Source: Inia geoffrensis (taxonomy: Eukaryota > Chordata > Mammalia > Artiodactyla > Iniidae). Taken from it: a stretch of DNA of 64,000 nucleotides. The notes below the pieces were generated by a model. It was given only the letters and a program-made list of their open reading frames with translations, was not told the origin of the DNA and made no database searches. Location of the stretch: positions 66,212,501 through 66,276,500 of the forward strand of contig CM070901.1 of NCBI GenBank assembly GCA_036417435.1. The letters run 5' to 3'. The position numbers and the translations under genes are program-made. Shown here piece by piece: positions 1 through 10,885 of this stretch (the stretch's first letter is position 1; each line of letters starts with the position of its first letter).

Positions 1-1020
1 AAGAGAGATGTGTTAGAAAAAAAGACCCTCCAGCTTGGAAGAGCCATTCAAGATCACCAGCTTCAATCTTTTCATTCTAGGAATGTTGAAACTCAGTTCA
101 AAAAATTAGACAACTTGCCCAAAGTTCAATATTAATTTATTGCAGAAACAGAGCTACAGTGTGGGGTTTCTTTATTTCCAGATTGTATCACTCTTATGTT
201 TAAAATTATTCATCACTCCACACCCTCCCTGAAGCTTCTCAGAGCCCAAAGCAGTAGGATGTTGGGAGGAGTACTTTCCACACCCAGTTGGCAGGATGCT
301 GGGAGTAGAAGATGTGGATCCTTTAGATCATATGGAAAATGCTGAGACTCCTCTAAATATACACAGTCTATAAAGTTCCTCTCACGAAGTTCCCCTTCCT
401 CCACTCTCATATTCCCTCCGACAAGCTACTTCTCTATGACTTCTTTTGACTTCGAATTGACCTTAATGTTCATTTCCATTTTAACTTGATTTCACCTTCT
501 TCTTCCTAATCTTTCTTCCCCTACTTTCATGCCCAAATCCCACCAAACCAAACCAATGTCCGAATTCTTCCAATTTGAGAGTGACTGCTTGCTTGGAAAT
601 CTCTAGAGCTTTTCCCACACTGATGGGAGGTTAAGGTTGTAAGCATTGGGGAAGTTAACAGGCATCAACTTTTTGAATAGTTTGGAGACTGGCTTCCTAG
701 AGGATAGATGTAAAACCAAGAACATAATGAATAGGCTTACATGAATCACTTCTTATAGCTGCATCATGAATTTCCCTGCCACTGATTGTTAAGTACAGAA
801 GGGTCTTAAAGAATACAAATGAAAAAATATAATATCACGCTTGCTCCTTCTTGTTGAGGTGGCTAAGTAATATAGCTATCAAAGATAGATGAAAACTAAC
901 TACATTCCTGTGAGTGGACAAGACAAGGAAATTCATTACCACAATTTTGGTTGTCTATGTTCCTAAATACAAGAACTGAATGGTGAATAAGCAAAGAAAC
1001 AATGGTACGTCTCAGGAATA
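1..1020. other. Unannotated AT-rich non-coding DNA
   Basis: No coding frame of convincing composition and no repeat that I recognise. The only open frame is a 65-codon minus-strand one near 213-410, which is within chance expectation and has no recognisable protein features. Confidence 0.5.
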
Positions 1021-1024
1021 TGAA

Positions 1025-1215
1025 GCACCACAACATGCCAAGTTCTGCGAGGTATTTTCACATGCCATATCTCATTTAATATTCACTCCAAATCTTTGTA
1101 GTAGGTTCTTAATTATTGCCCTTCACTTTTACAATTATTAGGAAAAAATCAGGGAAGGGAAGAGTTGTTCCTAAGCTGGTGAATGTCAAAGAGGAGATTC
1201 AACACTCAGTTTATT
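1025..1215 (+). repeat. MIR-like SINE fragment
   Basis: The order of features follows MIR. There is a TCATTTAATATTCAC-like stretch (1070-1085), a weakened 'tttacaattattaggaaa' core, and a degenerate form of the gaggttaag/tgcccaaggtcac segment. It is heavily diverged and could be another ancient SINE. Confidence 0.4.
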
Positions 1216-1274
1216 TTATTGAAAATTCCATGTTCTCTCTACCGTACTCTGATGCCTCCTAGATCAATTCTTTA

Positions 1275-1530
1275 AGTACAAACTGTAATAGTTATTGAGC
1301 ACTTACTACAGTATAGGCACTAGACTAGAATGTGCTTTGAATGTTCAGTTCCTTTCATCTTCAAAACCACCCACATGAAGTAAGCACTATTATTTTCCTC
1401 ATTTTTCAGATGAGGGAACCAAGGCACAGGGTAGTTAAATAATGTGACCCAATCACACAGCTATTACATGACAGCCACACCATGATTTAAAACCAGCTAC
1501 TCTGGCTCCAGAGTACAAAATATTCACCAT
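1275..1530 (+). repeat. MIR SINE
   Basis: Recognisable MIR in sense orientation. It opens with 'ttattgagcacttact' and 'ataggcactagact', has the core 'tttttcagatgagggaacc' followed by 'aggcacagggtagttaa', then 'cacacagcta', and ends with the 'ctctggctccagagt' tail. MIRs are tRNA-derived SINEs spread by L2 machinery in early mammals. This copy is inert. Confidence 0.75.
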
Positions 1531-1914
1531 CAGGCCATAACACCTCACTTAATTTTCTTCTGTTTTGCTCTTTTCCATTCCTTTATTTTCCATTTGTTCT
1601 TTTCCATTTCATTTTTCTCCCCACTCCTTTTACCTTCCTGCTTTCCTTCTACCTCTCTTACATTTTTTCTCCAAACAGTCACTGAATACCTACAATGTGC
1701 AAGGGGATCGTGCATAAGATGAGTGACCTAAGGTTAGGGAACACAGAGAGAGAGACACATAAACATATCATTTTAATGAGTGTCATAAATATGAATGCAG
1801 AGATCTATACCCAGAGATACATTATTCACATGCACAGTTGGAGCTACCATCTGATTTCCTGCTCTTTTGTCCTCCCACACGAAGCCATAGTTTACTCCTA
1901 GAAGAGCAGCAAGA
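1531..1914. other. Pyrimidine-rich unique DNA
   Basis: The stretch 1555-1675 is dominated by short T/C runs (TTTTCCATT-like units) without exact periodicity. The rest shows a short 68-codon frame (1695-1901) with no recognisable features. No gene is supported. Confidence 0.4.
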
Positions 1915-2597
1915 GCTATTCTGATACAATGCTAAGTCAGATCATGCCACTTCCTCTCTTCCAGATTGTCCAAAGCCTTCAGATACCACTTAGAGGAGAA
2001 GCCAGACTCTTCAGTAGCTGCAAAGTCTTGCAAGATCTGTTCCTCATGACTACATCCCTTGTATCTCTTGCTGCTTCAGCCACACTGGTCACCTCGATAT
2101 TCCTTGTACATGTGAAGCCCGCTTTGACCTTAGGGCCTTTGCCCTTGCTATCCCCTGGAATGCCCTTCTCTCAAATACATCTGCATGGTTTATTCCCTTC
2201 CCTCCTTTTAGGCCTTTGCTCAAATCTCAACTTCTCAATGAGGTCCTTTCTGATGAGAGGTCCTTTCTGATGAAATGTCCTCACTGAGAAGGTCTTATTT
2301 GAATCTAAATTCCACCCTATCCTAGTAGTCTATTACACTTTGCTGCTTTATTGTCTTATAGAGCACTTACCACCATATAGTTTATTATTTATTTTGTATC
2401 TTGTCAACATCCGCCCCACTTCATTCCCCATAGAATATAAATAATTATATTTTATATATATTCTATATAAAATCCCTAAATAACAAAGGGATTTTTAGCT
2501 GTTTTGTATATTTATACATCCCTAACACCTAGAATAATGTTTGCCATATGGTTGCTCACTAAATTATTTTTCAAATTCATGAAAAAAAACTTTAATA
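1915..2597 (+). repeat. L2 LINE 3' end
   Basis: Matches the L2 3' region in sense orientation: 'gtcagatcatgccacttcc', 'ccaaagccttcagat', 'agggcctttgcccttgct', 'tggaatgcccttctc' and a tail with 'cctagaataatg'. L2 is an ancient, extinct mammalian CR1-clade LINE. The open frame at 1929-2270 is an accident of this repeat and encodes no product. Confidence 0.72.
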
Positions 2598-2599
2598 GG

Positions 2600-3335
2600 A
2601 GAGGAGAGGAAGCAGAAATAAGAAATTCGTCACAGAGATGGAGACATTTGAACTGACTGTTGAATGATGAGTAGGAAATATGTTGGCTAGATAAGGGTGA
2701 GGAGGAAGCACTTATATAAAGACATGGAAATAATAAATAACACGGCTGACTTAGGAAACTGTGAGTAGTTTAGCATCACTGGATTTGGGTATGGAGTGGT
2801 AGGAACAGAAGTGAGTGAGAGAGAAAGAACAGATGATGAAAAGCCTCCTACACGATGGACAGGAACACCATTGTTGTGTGATGGGGTATTGTCAGTGAGC
2901 TGTAATCATGGGAATGACATGATATGATTTTTACATGTCACAAGGTAGAGCCTATGCTTTTTCTAAATATATATATGTTTTTAATATTATAGTAAGTGAA
3001 GAAATAATAACATAGCTTAGGAATAAAGAAAACAACATATATTTTAGCACTCACAATGTGAACTAGGGAAAGGACAGTGGAAATCAAGTAAAAAGGAGTG
3101 GATTTGATCACCACTGAAAAGAAAGAACATTCATGAAATCGTGACCAATCAGCAAGGAGACTGTGTAAAGGGGAACCAAAGGTAATGCCCAGAGTTTAGG
3201 CTTGATAACCTGATGGGCCTAGAGAGGAGGAGGAAGAGGGTCAAAGTTAAGCATAATTAGCTCGGAGTGAGGCATGTTAAGATGGAAGTTCTTGTGGTAT
3301 ATTTAGGATAAGAAGGGGTGAGTACAGTTTTCTGA
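2600..3335 (-). repeat. L2 LINE, antisense fragment
   Basis: Diverged L2 read in reverse. Typical reversed L2 phrases survive, such as 'acatttgaactgactgttgaatgatgagtagg', 'gaatgacatgatatgattt' and 'agagaggaggaggaagag'. It is the opposite orientation to the preceding L2, so it is a separate insertion. Boundaries are approximate. Confidence 0.5.
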
Positions 3336-3439
3336 TTAATCAGGAATGAACTGAGACCCACTACAAATAACGCAGCTCCATTAATTCACCTTCTACTGGG
3401 TGGGAATTGCGGAAGTCAATTTTGGAAGACTTTCAGTTT

Positions 3440-3592
3440 TACTGTATCTAGATAACTTACTTTAGAATAACCTGTGGTGCTTGCTAAAAATGCACATTCA
3501 GTAGGTCGGGTTTGAACTGGCATTTTTAACAAGCACTTTTAGGTGATTCTGATGCTGGTGGTCCATGGGCCATACTTAGGGAAATGTTATTT
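3440..3592. repeat. MER5-like hAT (Charlie) non-autonomous DNA transposon
   Basis: Contains the MER5 signature order: 'gaataacctgtggtgcttgctaaaaatgca', then 'ttcagtaggtc', 'tttaacaagcactttt', 'aggtgattctgatgc' and a 'ggtccatgggcc' end. MER5 is an internally deleted hAT-Charlie relative with no coding capacity. The short open frame overlapping it is incidental. Confidence 0.6.
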
Positions 3593-3724
3593 AGACAAAA
3601 CTAAAATCACTAATAATGGCTCAGGTCTGACCAATTGCAGGGCAATGTGTGACTCTTCCTCATCAATCTGTATCCTGCCGTCTATCAAACCTTTCTGTCC
3701 ATTTCTAATACTACCTCAAGTTTA

Positions 3725-3935
3725 ATTAGCATCCATTGAGCATACTTTGCAGTACTTGTCACATTTAATCCTCACAGCCATGAGAGGTAGATATCATTTG
3801 CTACATATTGAAGATAAAGGGACTGAGCTCAGAGACTTTCAATAACATGCCTGAGATCCTTGAATTAATCAATAATAACAGAGAATCATACTTCCATCAT
3901 CAGATTCTAAGGCTTGCACCTTTCCACTGTGTCAC
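3725..3935 (+). repeat. MIR SINE
   Basis: Sense MIR: 'cacatttaatcctcacagccatgagaggtagatatcat', a degenerate 'gataaagggactgagctcagagac' core, then the terminal 'agattctaaggcttgcacc'. Old and diverged. Confidence 0.65.
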
Positions 3936-4262
3936 AGCACCTCTTCCATAAAGCCTTTACAGGTGAGTCACTTCCTTTTTAAAAACTTTAAGTGCCACAG
4001 TGTTCAGCACTATTTAACATGCAGTGTACTGTGTGCATTATTAGCTAGCTGGTTTCTACATATTAGAATTATACCTTTAACTCTACAGTCTACAGCCACA
4101 GACTATCCTTTAGTTTTCTGTCCACCCCAAATGGCCTGGCACTCATAACAGTATTTAGTAGGAGCTCAACAAACACTGTACTCAATTCCCCTGAGGGGCC
4201 GGCTGCTCCAAGGAGGTGGCAGATGTGGACTTCCTGTGTACTCTTGGGTGATTCATTGTCTT
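3936..4262. other. Unique DNA with a possible L2 tail
   Basis: No gene. The stretch 4130-4185 ('acagtatttagtaggagctcaacaaacactg') looks like the terminal part of an L2 or MIR. The rest is unassigned. Confidence 0.35.
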
Positions 4263-4276
4263 AAAATCCTCCTCTT

Positions 4277-4466
4277 GGGTTTCCCTGGTGGCGCAGTAGT
4301 TGAGAGTCCGCCTGCCGATGCTGGGGACACGGGTTCGTGTCCCGGTCCAGGAAGATCCCACATGCCACAGAGCAGCTGGGCCCGTGAGCCATGGCGGCTG
4401 AGCCTGCTCGTCTGGAGCCTGTGCTCCACGGCGGGAGAGGCCACAATAATGAGAGGCCCGCGTACT

Positions 4467-4493
<27 letters not shown>
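4277..4493 (+). mobile_element. CHR-type tRNA-Glu SINE
   Basis: Full-length cetacean CHR-family SINE. It starts with GGGTTTCCCTGGTGGCGCAG, which contains the tRNA-derived A-box region. It has the B-box-like 'gggttcgtgtcc' at about 4330 and ends in an A run of about 28. The 14-bp direct repeat AAAATCCTCCTCTT flanks it at 4263-4276 and 4494-4507, so this is an L1-mobilised insertion. It differs from the best copies at several CpG sites. Open frames on both strands here translate the SINE and its A-tail (poly-Lys or poly-Phe) and are not genes. Confidence 0.96.
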
Positions 4494-4500
<7 letters not shown>

Positions 4501-4654
4501 TCCTCTTTAACATGAGGAAACATACATTTTTTGGCACTTGAGTCACAGGAATTTTGGGAAGAGTAATGATAAGCCATGGCCAATCTGCAGTGTATCAGGG
4601 TAAGTAGATTAATTTGCAAGTACAATACTAACCAAGGAAGGAGAGTATTCTTTC

Positions 4655-4703
4655 AAAAAAAAAAAAAAAAGGAACGAAAAGAAAAGAAAAAGAAAAAAAA
4701 AAA
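4655..4703. repeat. A-rich / (AAAAG)n simple repeat
   Basis: A 16-base A run is followed by irregular AAAAG units. It may be a decayed retroposon tail, but I could not identify a body next to it. Confidence 0.8.
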
Positions 4704-5285
4704 GATTTCTAAAGTCTCTCTGCCAGAAAATTAATAGGTACTTCCCATTCCCAGAAAATCCATTTACTTCCCCCAGGACCATATGCATATAGTGTGCTGG
4801 AATCTTTTCATGAGCAAACCTAGGTCTGGTACAGAGACAAAGGGTCAAGCTGTGGGGTGGTCATAGAAAACAAATGCTAGGATCTTGCAGGCCCAGAGTC
4901 TGGCATCTCATTCCTTGTCACTCAGCCCAAGGCAGAATCAAAAACCACCTATACCATGAGACACACGTTCAATGTCACTATTGACACAACCACAACCTAC
5001 CACAAAGCTTCCACCCTGGCTCACTGGGGGCTTGCTCCTGAGAAGGTAACAGGAATAAGGACCAAATTATTTTTGAATCAGGACCAAAGAGAATGATTAG
5101 ATGATCTCATTAAAAATTGAGGAACATTAAAAAAGATCAAGAGATGAGAGATGTACAGTTTTGCTTTACGTATAAGGAAACAAGACCCAAGGAAGCCTTT
5201 CTACCTCCAATCAATCTGGAAATCACCCCTCCAAAATCATAAGAAATTTTTTAAAAAAACAGTTAGGCAAAATATAGAGGTGGCA
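4704..5285. other. Unannotated DNA
   Basis: No coding signal and no repeat identified with confidence. The part from about 4930 could be a diverged LTR continuing into the MaLR segment downstream. Confidence 0.35.
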
Positions 5286-5289
5286 GTCC

Positions 5290-5522
5290 TATTATGCTTA
5301 GAGGAAAATAGCAAGTTTTAGGCTCATGTAAATGGGAAGAGAAGCCATCCAAGACAGTAATTACTTTATAGCACTAACTCCATCAAGAGGGCACCACCCT
5401 CATGACATCATTTTAACCTAACTACCAAGAAAAAGCCCTATTGCTAAAGACATCACATTGGGGGTTAAGGCTTCAACATATAAATGGAGGGGTGGTGGGT
5501 ACAAATATTCAGCCCATAACAA
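5290..5522 (-). mobile_element. MaLR-type LTR (MLT1/MST-like), antisense
   Basis: The + strand shows the reverse complement of the MaLR LTR start: 'agagggcaccaccctcatgacatca', then 'cacattgggggttaaggcttcaacatat' and 'aaatattcagcccata'. These correspond to the usual beginning of this LTR class (ATGGACTGAAT...CCCCAATGTGA...GAGGTCATGAGG). No internal region is attached, so it is a solo LTR or a fragment. Confidence 0.55.
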
Positions 5523-6200
5523 AAACTGAGTTTATGAGGGCCATTTTGTTCAAAACTGGAAAGTCAGCAACATTTGAGGTGCAGAAAGATATAGTTATCT
5601 GCAATGGATAGTACATAGATTTATGGAAGAAAATAGCTACCTTGGACCTTGAGCAGTGAAAAAGAATGATATAGGAAATTCCATACACCAGTGACATGCC
5701 AAAGCAAAGATCATTCGTTCCCTTATCTGCAACTGGCTGAAGGTTCGTATTAATGCATTTCAAAGCAGAGCCCCATTGTATATTATTATAGGTTGTTAGA
5801 TATGGTTATACTTTACTAAAATGCTTTTTGTTGTCATTCCATGGTGTGGGTTGGTCCTCCTCCATCATTGCACATTTTATCATTACCATTGCAAAATCAT
5901 GGGTCTATAAGCATTCTAGGCATTAACATTATTGTATACTGGAACCAACTGAACCTTGCCTGAAAATTTTAAGTGACATTCTGGTGTGTTGAATGGACAA
6001 ACCAGGTACTCAATATCCTAAACAACCCATGAATTTGGCCAAGCTTATTGCAACTGGAACATCCAACATCCAACACATTAAACTCATATTCAAAATAAAT
6101 CCTTTCAAGATGAACAGAATACTAATTCAAAAGGAATTAAAGATGCTGTGAAGATTTGGGAATTCAAGACAATAGGAAATGCTAAAAGCAAAAAAGGATC
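5523..6200. other. Unannotated DNA
   Basis: An 84-codon frame on the minus strand (5509-5763) is the only notable one. Its first part overlaps the LTR edge and it has no family resemblance. No gene is supported. Confidence 0.35.
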
Positions 6201-6245
6201 TATTGGCTTGGCCAAAAAGTTTGTTCGGGTTTTTCCATACCATCT
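6201..6245. mobile_element. Mariner transposon terminal fragment
   Basis: The stretch 'ggcttggccaaaaagtttg' followed by 'ttcgggtttttcca' matches the terminal inverted repeat of the mariner elements abundant in cetartiodactyls. Only one end is visible. It stops at a T run (6246-6258), and no transposase sequence or opposite terminus follows within the next few hundred bases. Confidence 0.55.
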
Positions 6246-7040
6246 TTTTTTTTTTTTTAACATCTTTATTATCTTATATATCCAACATGATGGTTTAAAA
6301 GACAAACCTTAGAAAGAACAGATTTTGGATAAGAATGCAAATAAAATGAAATTACAGAAAACTGTGTCCTCCATTAGAAGGTGGCCCAGGAGACTTGTCC
6401 TCCTCTAGGCTTACTGCCTGTAAGTTAAGAATAATTAACATGTAAATTTAAATAATTATTATGGGGATGTATGAGTGTGGGTCTCTATATGTGCTGTTTG
6501 TGTGCGTGTACTTGTATGTGCATGAATGTTCTTTGCAGTAAAGAAGAAAACACAAAGAAAAGTGACCAGAAAGGAAAAAAAATTGAGAGGCAGAAAATTT
6601 TTAACATTTAACAAATCTTCAAATAGGTAAGTGATATATAGTCATCATATCTCTTCATTTTGCACATTTGATGACAAAATCAGTATTATTTGATCCTAAA
6701 CAAGATACGATCACACTTTATCAGTCTGTCACAGAAGACTATTAACATAGATATATAGCAGGGTGAAAACAATTTTCCATCTGGCACTAACATGTTTCTT
6801 ATGAAGGCTACAGTCTTGGTTTAAAACAAACAAACAAGCAAAACCCTCTGATAAATATTTGGGGAAGGAAGCTAAAAATCTTAGGGTATGGCTTGCTAAA
6901 AGATAAAGGATCAAAGCATATACTTAAACTGCTTTTAAGAATAAAGAAACAGAGCAGAAATTTCAGGGACAAGAGAAATGGCCAAATGTCTGCAATCAAG
7001 TTGGAAGAAAGGGTCTTTAATAAAGGCCATTATTAAAATG
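6246..7040. other. Unannotated DNA
   Basis: The T run at 6246-6258 followed by 'aacatctttatta' resembles the reversed 3' tip of the L1 that begins at 27.09 kb, so a tiny antisense L1 tail is possible. The remainder, including overlapping 61-66-codon minus-strand frames, shows nothing recognisable. Confidence 0.3.
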
Positions 7041-7044
7041 AATT

Positions 7045-7480
7045 AATAAACTTTATTGCTTTAGTACAGTTTTAGATTTAGAGAATAATTGAGCAGATAG
7101 TAATAGAGTTCCATATATTCATCCCTCACCTCTGCATGGTTTCTTTTATTATCAATATCTTACATTAGAATAATGCTTAGCATTTGTAATATTTATCATT
7201 AATGAACAAATATTGACACATTATTATTAACTATAGTCCATAGTTTGTATTAAGGTTCACTTTGTGTGTTAAACATTTTTTGGACTTTGACAAAAGCATA
7301 ATGATGCACATCCATCATTACAGTTCCATACAGAAAAAAGTTTCACTGCCCCCAAATCCCCTGTGCTTCACCTATTCATCCCTTTATTCCTATGCTTCCT
7401 CCCACCCCCTCCCAACTTTTTACAAGTGGATATGATGTCTTACTCATCTTGGTGCATCTAGTACACCTAGCACTGTACCT
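7045..7480 (-). repeat. Old L1 3' UTR fragment, antisense
   Basis: The + strand carries the reversed 3' UTR of an old mammalian L1: 'gtacagttttagatttagagaa', 'tgagcagatagtaatagagttcc', 'actttgacaaaagcataatg', and 'agtttcactgcccccaaatcc'. The same sequence recurs at 16.1-17.1 kb, which independently shows that it is an interspersed repeat. Confidence 0.6.
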
Positions 7481-9013
7481 GATTTATAGTTGCCACTCAT
7501 ATGTCCTTAAAATGAATCCAACTCAATTAAACAAATGCAGGCTTAAGGCAGGTCTTGAACAGTGACAGTAAATAACACGAGGGAATCTGAACACCAAAGG
7601 GATCAGAAATTGCTCCAGGTCAGGTCCTCTGGAAAGCAGATGCTAAAACAAGGTAAAAGTGCAGTAGATTTATTGGGAGGCAATGCCTATAAACGTTTGG
7701 GGAGAAGAAGCAGAAGTAGGCAGGAAAATGTTTAAATCACAAAGCAGGTTCATTACCCTTGAGAACAGAGAGAGTAGGAAAGAAGACTAGATAGGAAGAG
7801 CCTCAGACCGAAGTGCAGCTCTGGGATCCCAGCTAGCCCAACATGGAGCTCCAGAGCAAATAATCCATCAGAGGATTTCCACATTGCACAGAAATGACCA
7901 AGCCCTTTACCTTCACCATGCTTATGCATTGGTTAGCGCTGCATAAGGAGAGTGTGTCTTTGGCTCCAAAGTTGCAATGGATCCTGAAGGCAATGCAACA
8001 AGAGGCTGTCAACTGACTATCCTTCATTTGATAGGTTCTCTCTCAAAGAAAGATCTGAGAGACACCTCACCATGACTGCTGCAGACACTTAGCACAAGAG
8101 AGAAGAGCTAGGCAGCTTCATCTTTATCCAAAGGCAATTCATGTTGTGGTTTCATCATGTTGTTGAAAATACCCTGGATTTCAAAAATTTCAGAATAATA
8201 CATTCTGAAAGTTGCATATATATAAATATGCTCCTTAACTAAATATGAATGTATCTATTGTTTTGAATTATGACTTCCAACCTCCTTAAAATAGAACATT
8301 AAGAGCTACTTGCCTGCCACTCAATTGCCAGGCAGTTTTCCCACCCACACTGCCTGAAATCTACCCATTTATCTATTCCTTCATTAATTTTTATGCGTGG
8401 GAACTTCTCTTGGGTGTTCACTTTCTAAAACTGGAGATGCATACATTTACTTGAAGATTTTCAAAGTTGAATATTTATGAAAATATGTCAATGCAAAACA
8501 TGCATTATTAGCAGGATTTAAACTAGAAAGGATGATTCCATTTCTATTGAATAGATAACATCTTTTAAAGTTCCTAAACAAGGAAAAAAGAAATCACGTA
8601 GTTTTTCCAAGGAAAGCACGTGGATAGTGCATGCAATTTGTGAAACTATATTTCTTCTCTTTTAGTACTTCTTACATTTCTGTTTTTCTACCAGCTTTTA
8701 AAATACTAGATATGGCTCAAGACACATACCTAACATAAAGCATTTTCTTACAAATGTTTCAATGGTTGTCATGGAAACTGCTGAGGACAATTCATTGTAA
8801 AGATCTGGCATTAATGATCATATTTGAGGTCCCTTGCCCTGGAACCTCATGAAGGTACCCTCCAGTCGAGCTACCATCTTTTATAAAAATCCTCTGAATA
8901 GGATCATTTGGTTGAAACAGCTATATAACACAAGACTCTAGCTCATTATACAAACTAAACAAATGATTAAATTAGTCTAAGCTAATTTATATTAACTGAT
9001 CTCAAAACACATA
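7481..9013. other. Unannotated DNA
   Basis: No gene. The part 7600-7760 ('cctctggaaagcagatgctaa', 'gtagatttattgggagg') resembles the reversed polyadenylation end of an LTR, but I cannot name the family. An imperfect RFX X-box-like palindrome lies at 8765-8778. Confidence 0.35.
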
Positions 9014-9929
9014 TTAAAAAGTAACTTTCTAGAGATAGGTTCAAGATGGCAGAACAGAAGGAGGTGGTCTCACTCCCTCTTGCGAGAACAAAAAATTCAC
9101 AGCTAACTACTGAACAATCATTGACAGGAAGACACTAGAACTCACCAAAAAAGATACCCCACATCCAAAGACAAGGGAGAAGCCACAAGGAGATGGTAAG
9201 AGGGGCGCAAACACAATAAAATCAAATCCCATAACCACTGGGTGGGTGACCCACAAACTGGAGAACACTTATACCACAGAAATCCACCCACTGGAGTGAA
9301 GTTTCTAAGCCCCTCATCAGGCTTCCCAAGTTGGGGGTTTGGCAATGAAAGGAAGAATTCCTAGAGAATCAGACATTTGAGGCTTTAATTGCAGGACTTC
9401 AACAGGACTGGGGGAAAAAGAGACTCCACTCTTGGAGGGCACACACAAAGTAGTGTGTACATCAGGACCAAGAGGAAGGAGCAGTGACCCCATAGGAGAC
9501 TGAACCAGACCTCCCTGCTAGTGTTTGAGGGGCTGCTGCAGAGGTGTGAGTGGCTGTGTCGCACCGAGGGGACAAGGACACTGGCAGCAGAAGTTCTGTG
9601 AAGTAACCCTTGGTGTGAGCCCTGCCACAGTCCACCATTAGCCCTAACAAAGAGCCCAGGAAGGCTCCAGTGTTGGGTCACCTCAGGCCAAACAACCAAC
9701 AGGGAGGGAACCCAGGCCCACCCATCAGCAGACAAGTGGACTAAAGTTTTACTAAGCTCTGCCCACCAGAGCAACAGCCAGATCAACCCACCACCAGTCC
9801 CTCTCATCAGGAAACTTGCACAAGCCTCTTAGATAGCCTCATCCACCAGAAGTAGGACAGCAGAAGCAAGAAGAATTACAACCCTGCAGCCTGTGGAACA
9901 AAAACCACATTTACAGAAAGATAGACAAG

Positions 9930-10827
9930 ATGAAAAGACAGGACTATGTACCAGATGAAGAAACAAGGTAAAACCCCAGAAAAACAACTAAATGAAGTGG
10001 AAATAGGCAACATTCCAGAAAATGAATTCAGAATAATGATAGTGAAAATTATCCAGGACCTTGGAAAAAGAATGGAGGCAAAGATGGAGAAGATGCAAGA
10101 AATGTTTAACAAAGATCTAGAATTAAAGTACACACAAACAGAGGTGAACAATACAATAACTGAAATGAAAAATATACCAGAAGGAATCAATAGCAGAATA
10201 ACTGAAGCAGAAGAACGGCTAAGTGACCTGGAAGACAGAATGGTGGAATTCACTGCTACAGAACAGAATAAAGAAAAAAGAATGAAAGATATGAAGACAG
10301 CCTAAGAGACCTCTGAGACAACATTAAACACAACAACATTCTCATTATTGGGGTCCCAGAAGGAGAATAGAGAGAGAAAGGACCTGAGAAAATATTTGAA
10401 GAGATTACAGTCAAAAAATTCCCTAACATGGGAAAGGAAATAGCCACCCAAGCCCAGGAAGCACAGAGAGTCCCATACAGGATAAGCAAGGAGAAACATG
10501 CCAAGACATATTGTAATCAAATTGACAAAGATTAAAGACAAAGAAAAATTATTGAAAGCAGCAAGGGAAAACTGACAAATAACATACAAGGGAACTCCCA
10601 TAAGGTTAATAGTTGATTTCTCATCAGAAACTCTACAAGCCAGAAGGGAGTGGCATGATATACTTAATGGGCTGAAAGGGAAGAATCTACAACCAAGATT
10701 ACTCTACGCAGCAAGGATCTCATTCAGATTCGATGGAGAAATCAAAAGCTTTACAAACAAGCAAAAGCTAAGAGAATTCAGCACCACCAAACCAGCTCTA
10801 CAACAAATGCTAAAGGAACTTCTCTAA
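9930..10827 (+). pseudogene. L1 ORF1 (RNA-binding coiled-coil protein), broken
   Basis: ORF1p is the trimeric RNA-binding chaperone of the L1 ribonucleoprotein. The first ATG (9930) reaches a stop after 13 codons. The main surviving piece (9946-10305, 119 codons) is rich in E/K heptads (EKMQEMFNKDLELK, ITEMKN, ITEAEERLSDLEDRM), which is the coiled coil. A stop ends it after KDMKTA. The RRM and C-terminal parts persist in shifted frames to TAA at 10825-10827, including sequence for the RLLYAAR and KELL-type C-terminus. No full protein can be made. Confidence 0.9.
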
Positions 10828-10885
10828 GTAGGAAACACAAGAGAACAAAAGGACCTACAAAACCAAACCCAAAACAATTAAGAAA

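Noticed and set aside
4277..4350. tRNA gene at the head of the SINEs
   Set aside because: The A- and B-box-like motifs belong to a tRNA-derived SINE. The acceptor stem and anticodon arm of a functional tRNA are not formed.
4182..4625. 147-codon minus-strand frame and its overlapping neighbours
   Set aside because: Translation of the CHR SINE and its A tail (poly-Phe from the T run). The same peptide phrases recur at every CHR copy in the window.
9385..9807. 140-codon minus-strand frame
   Set aside because: It lies antisense within the 5' UTR of the L1 at 9.03-14.93 kb and has no homology or coding features.
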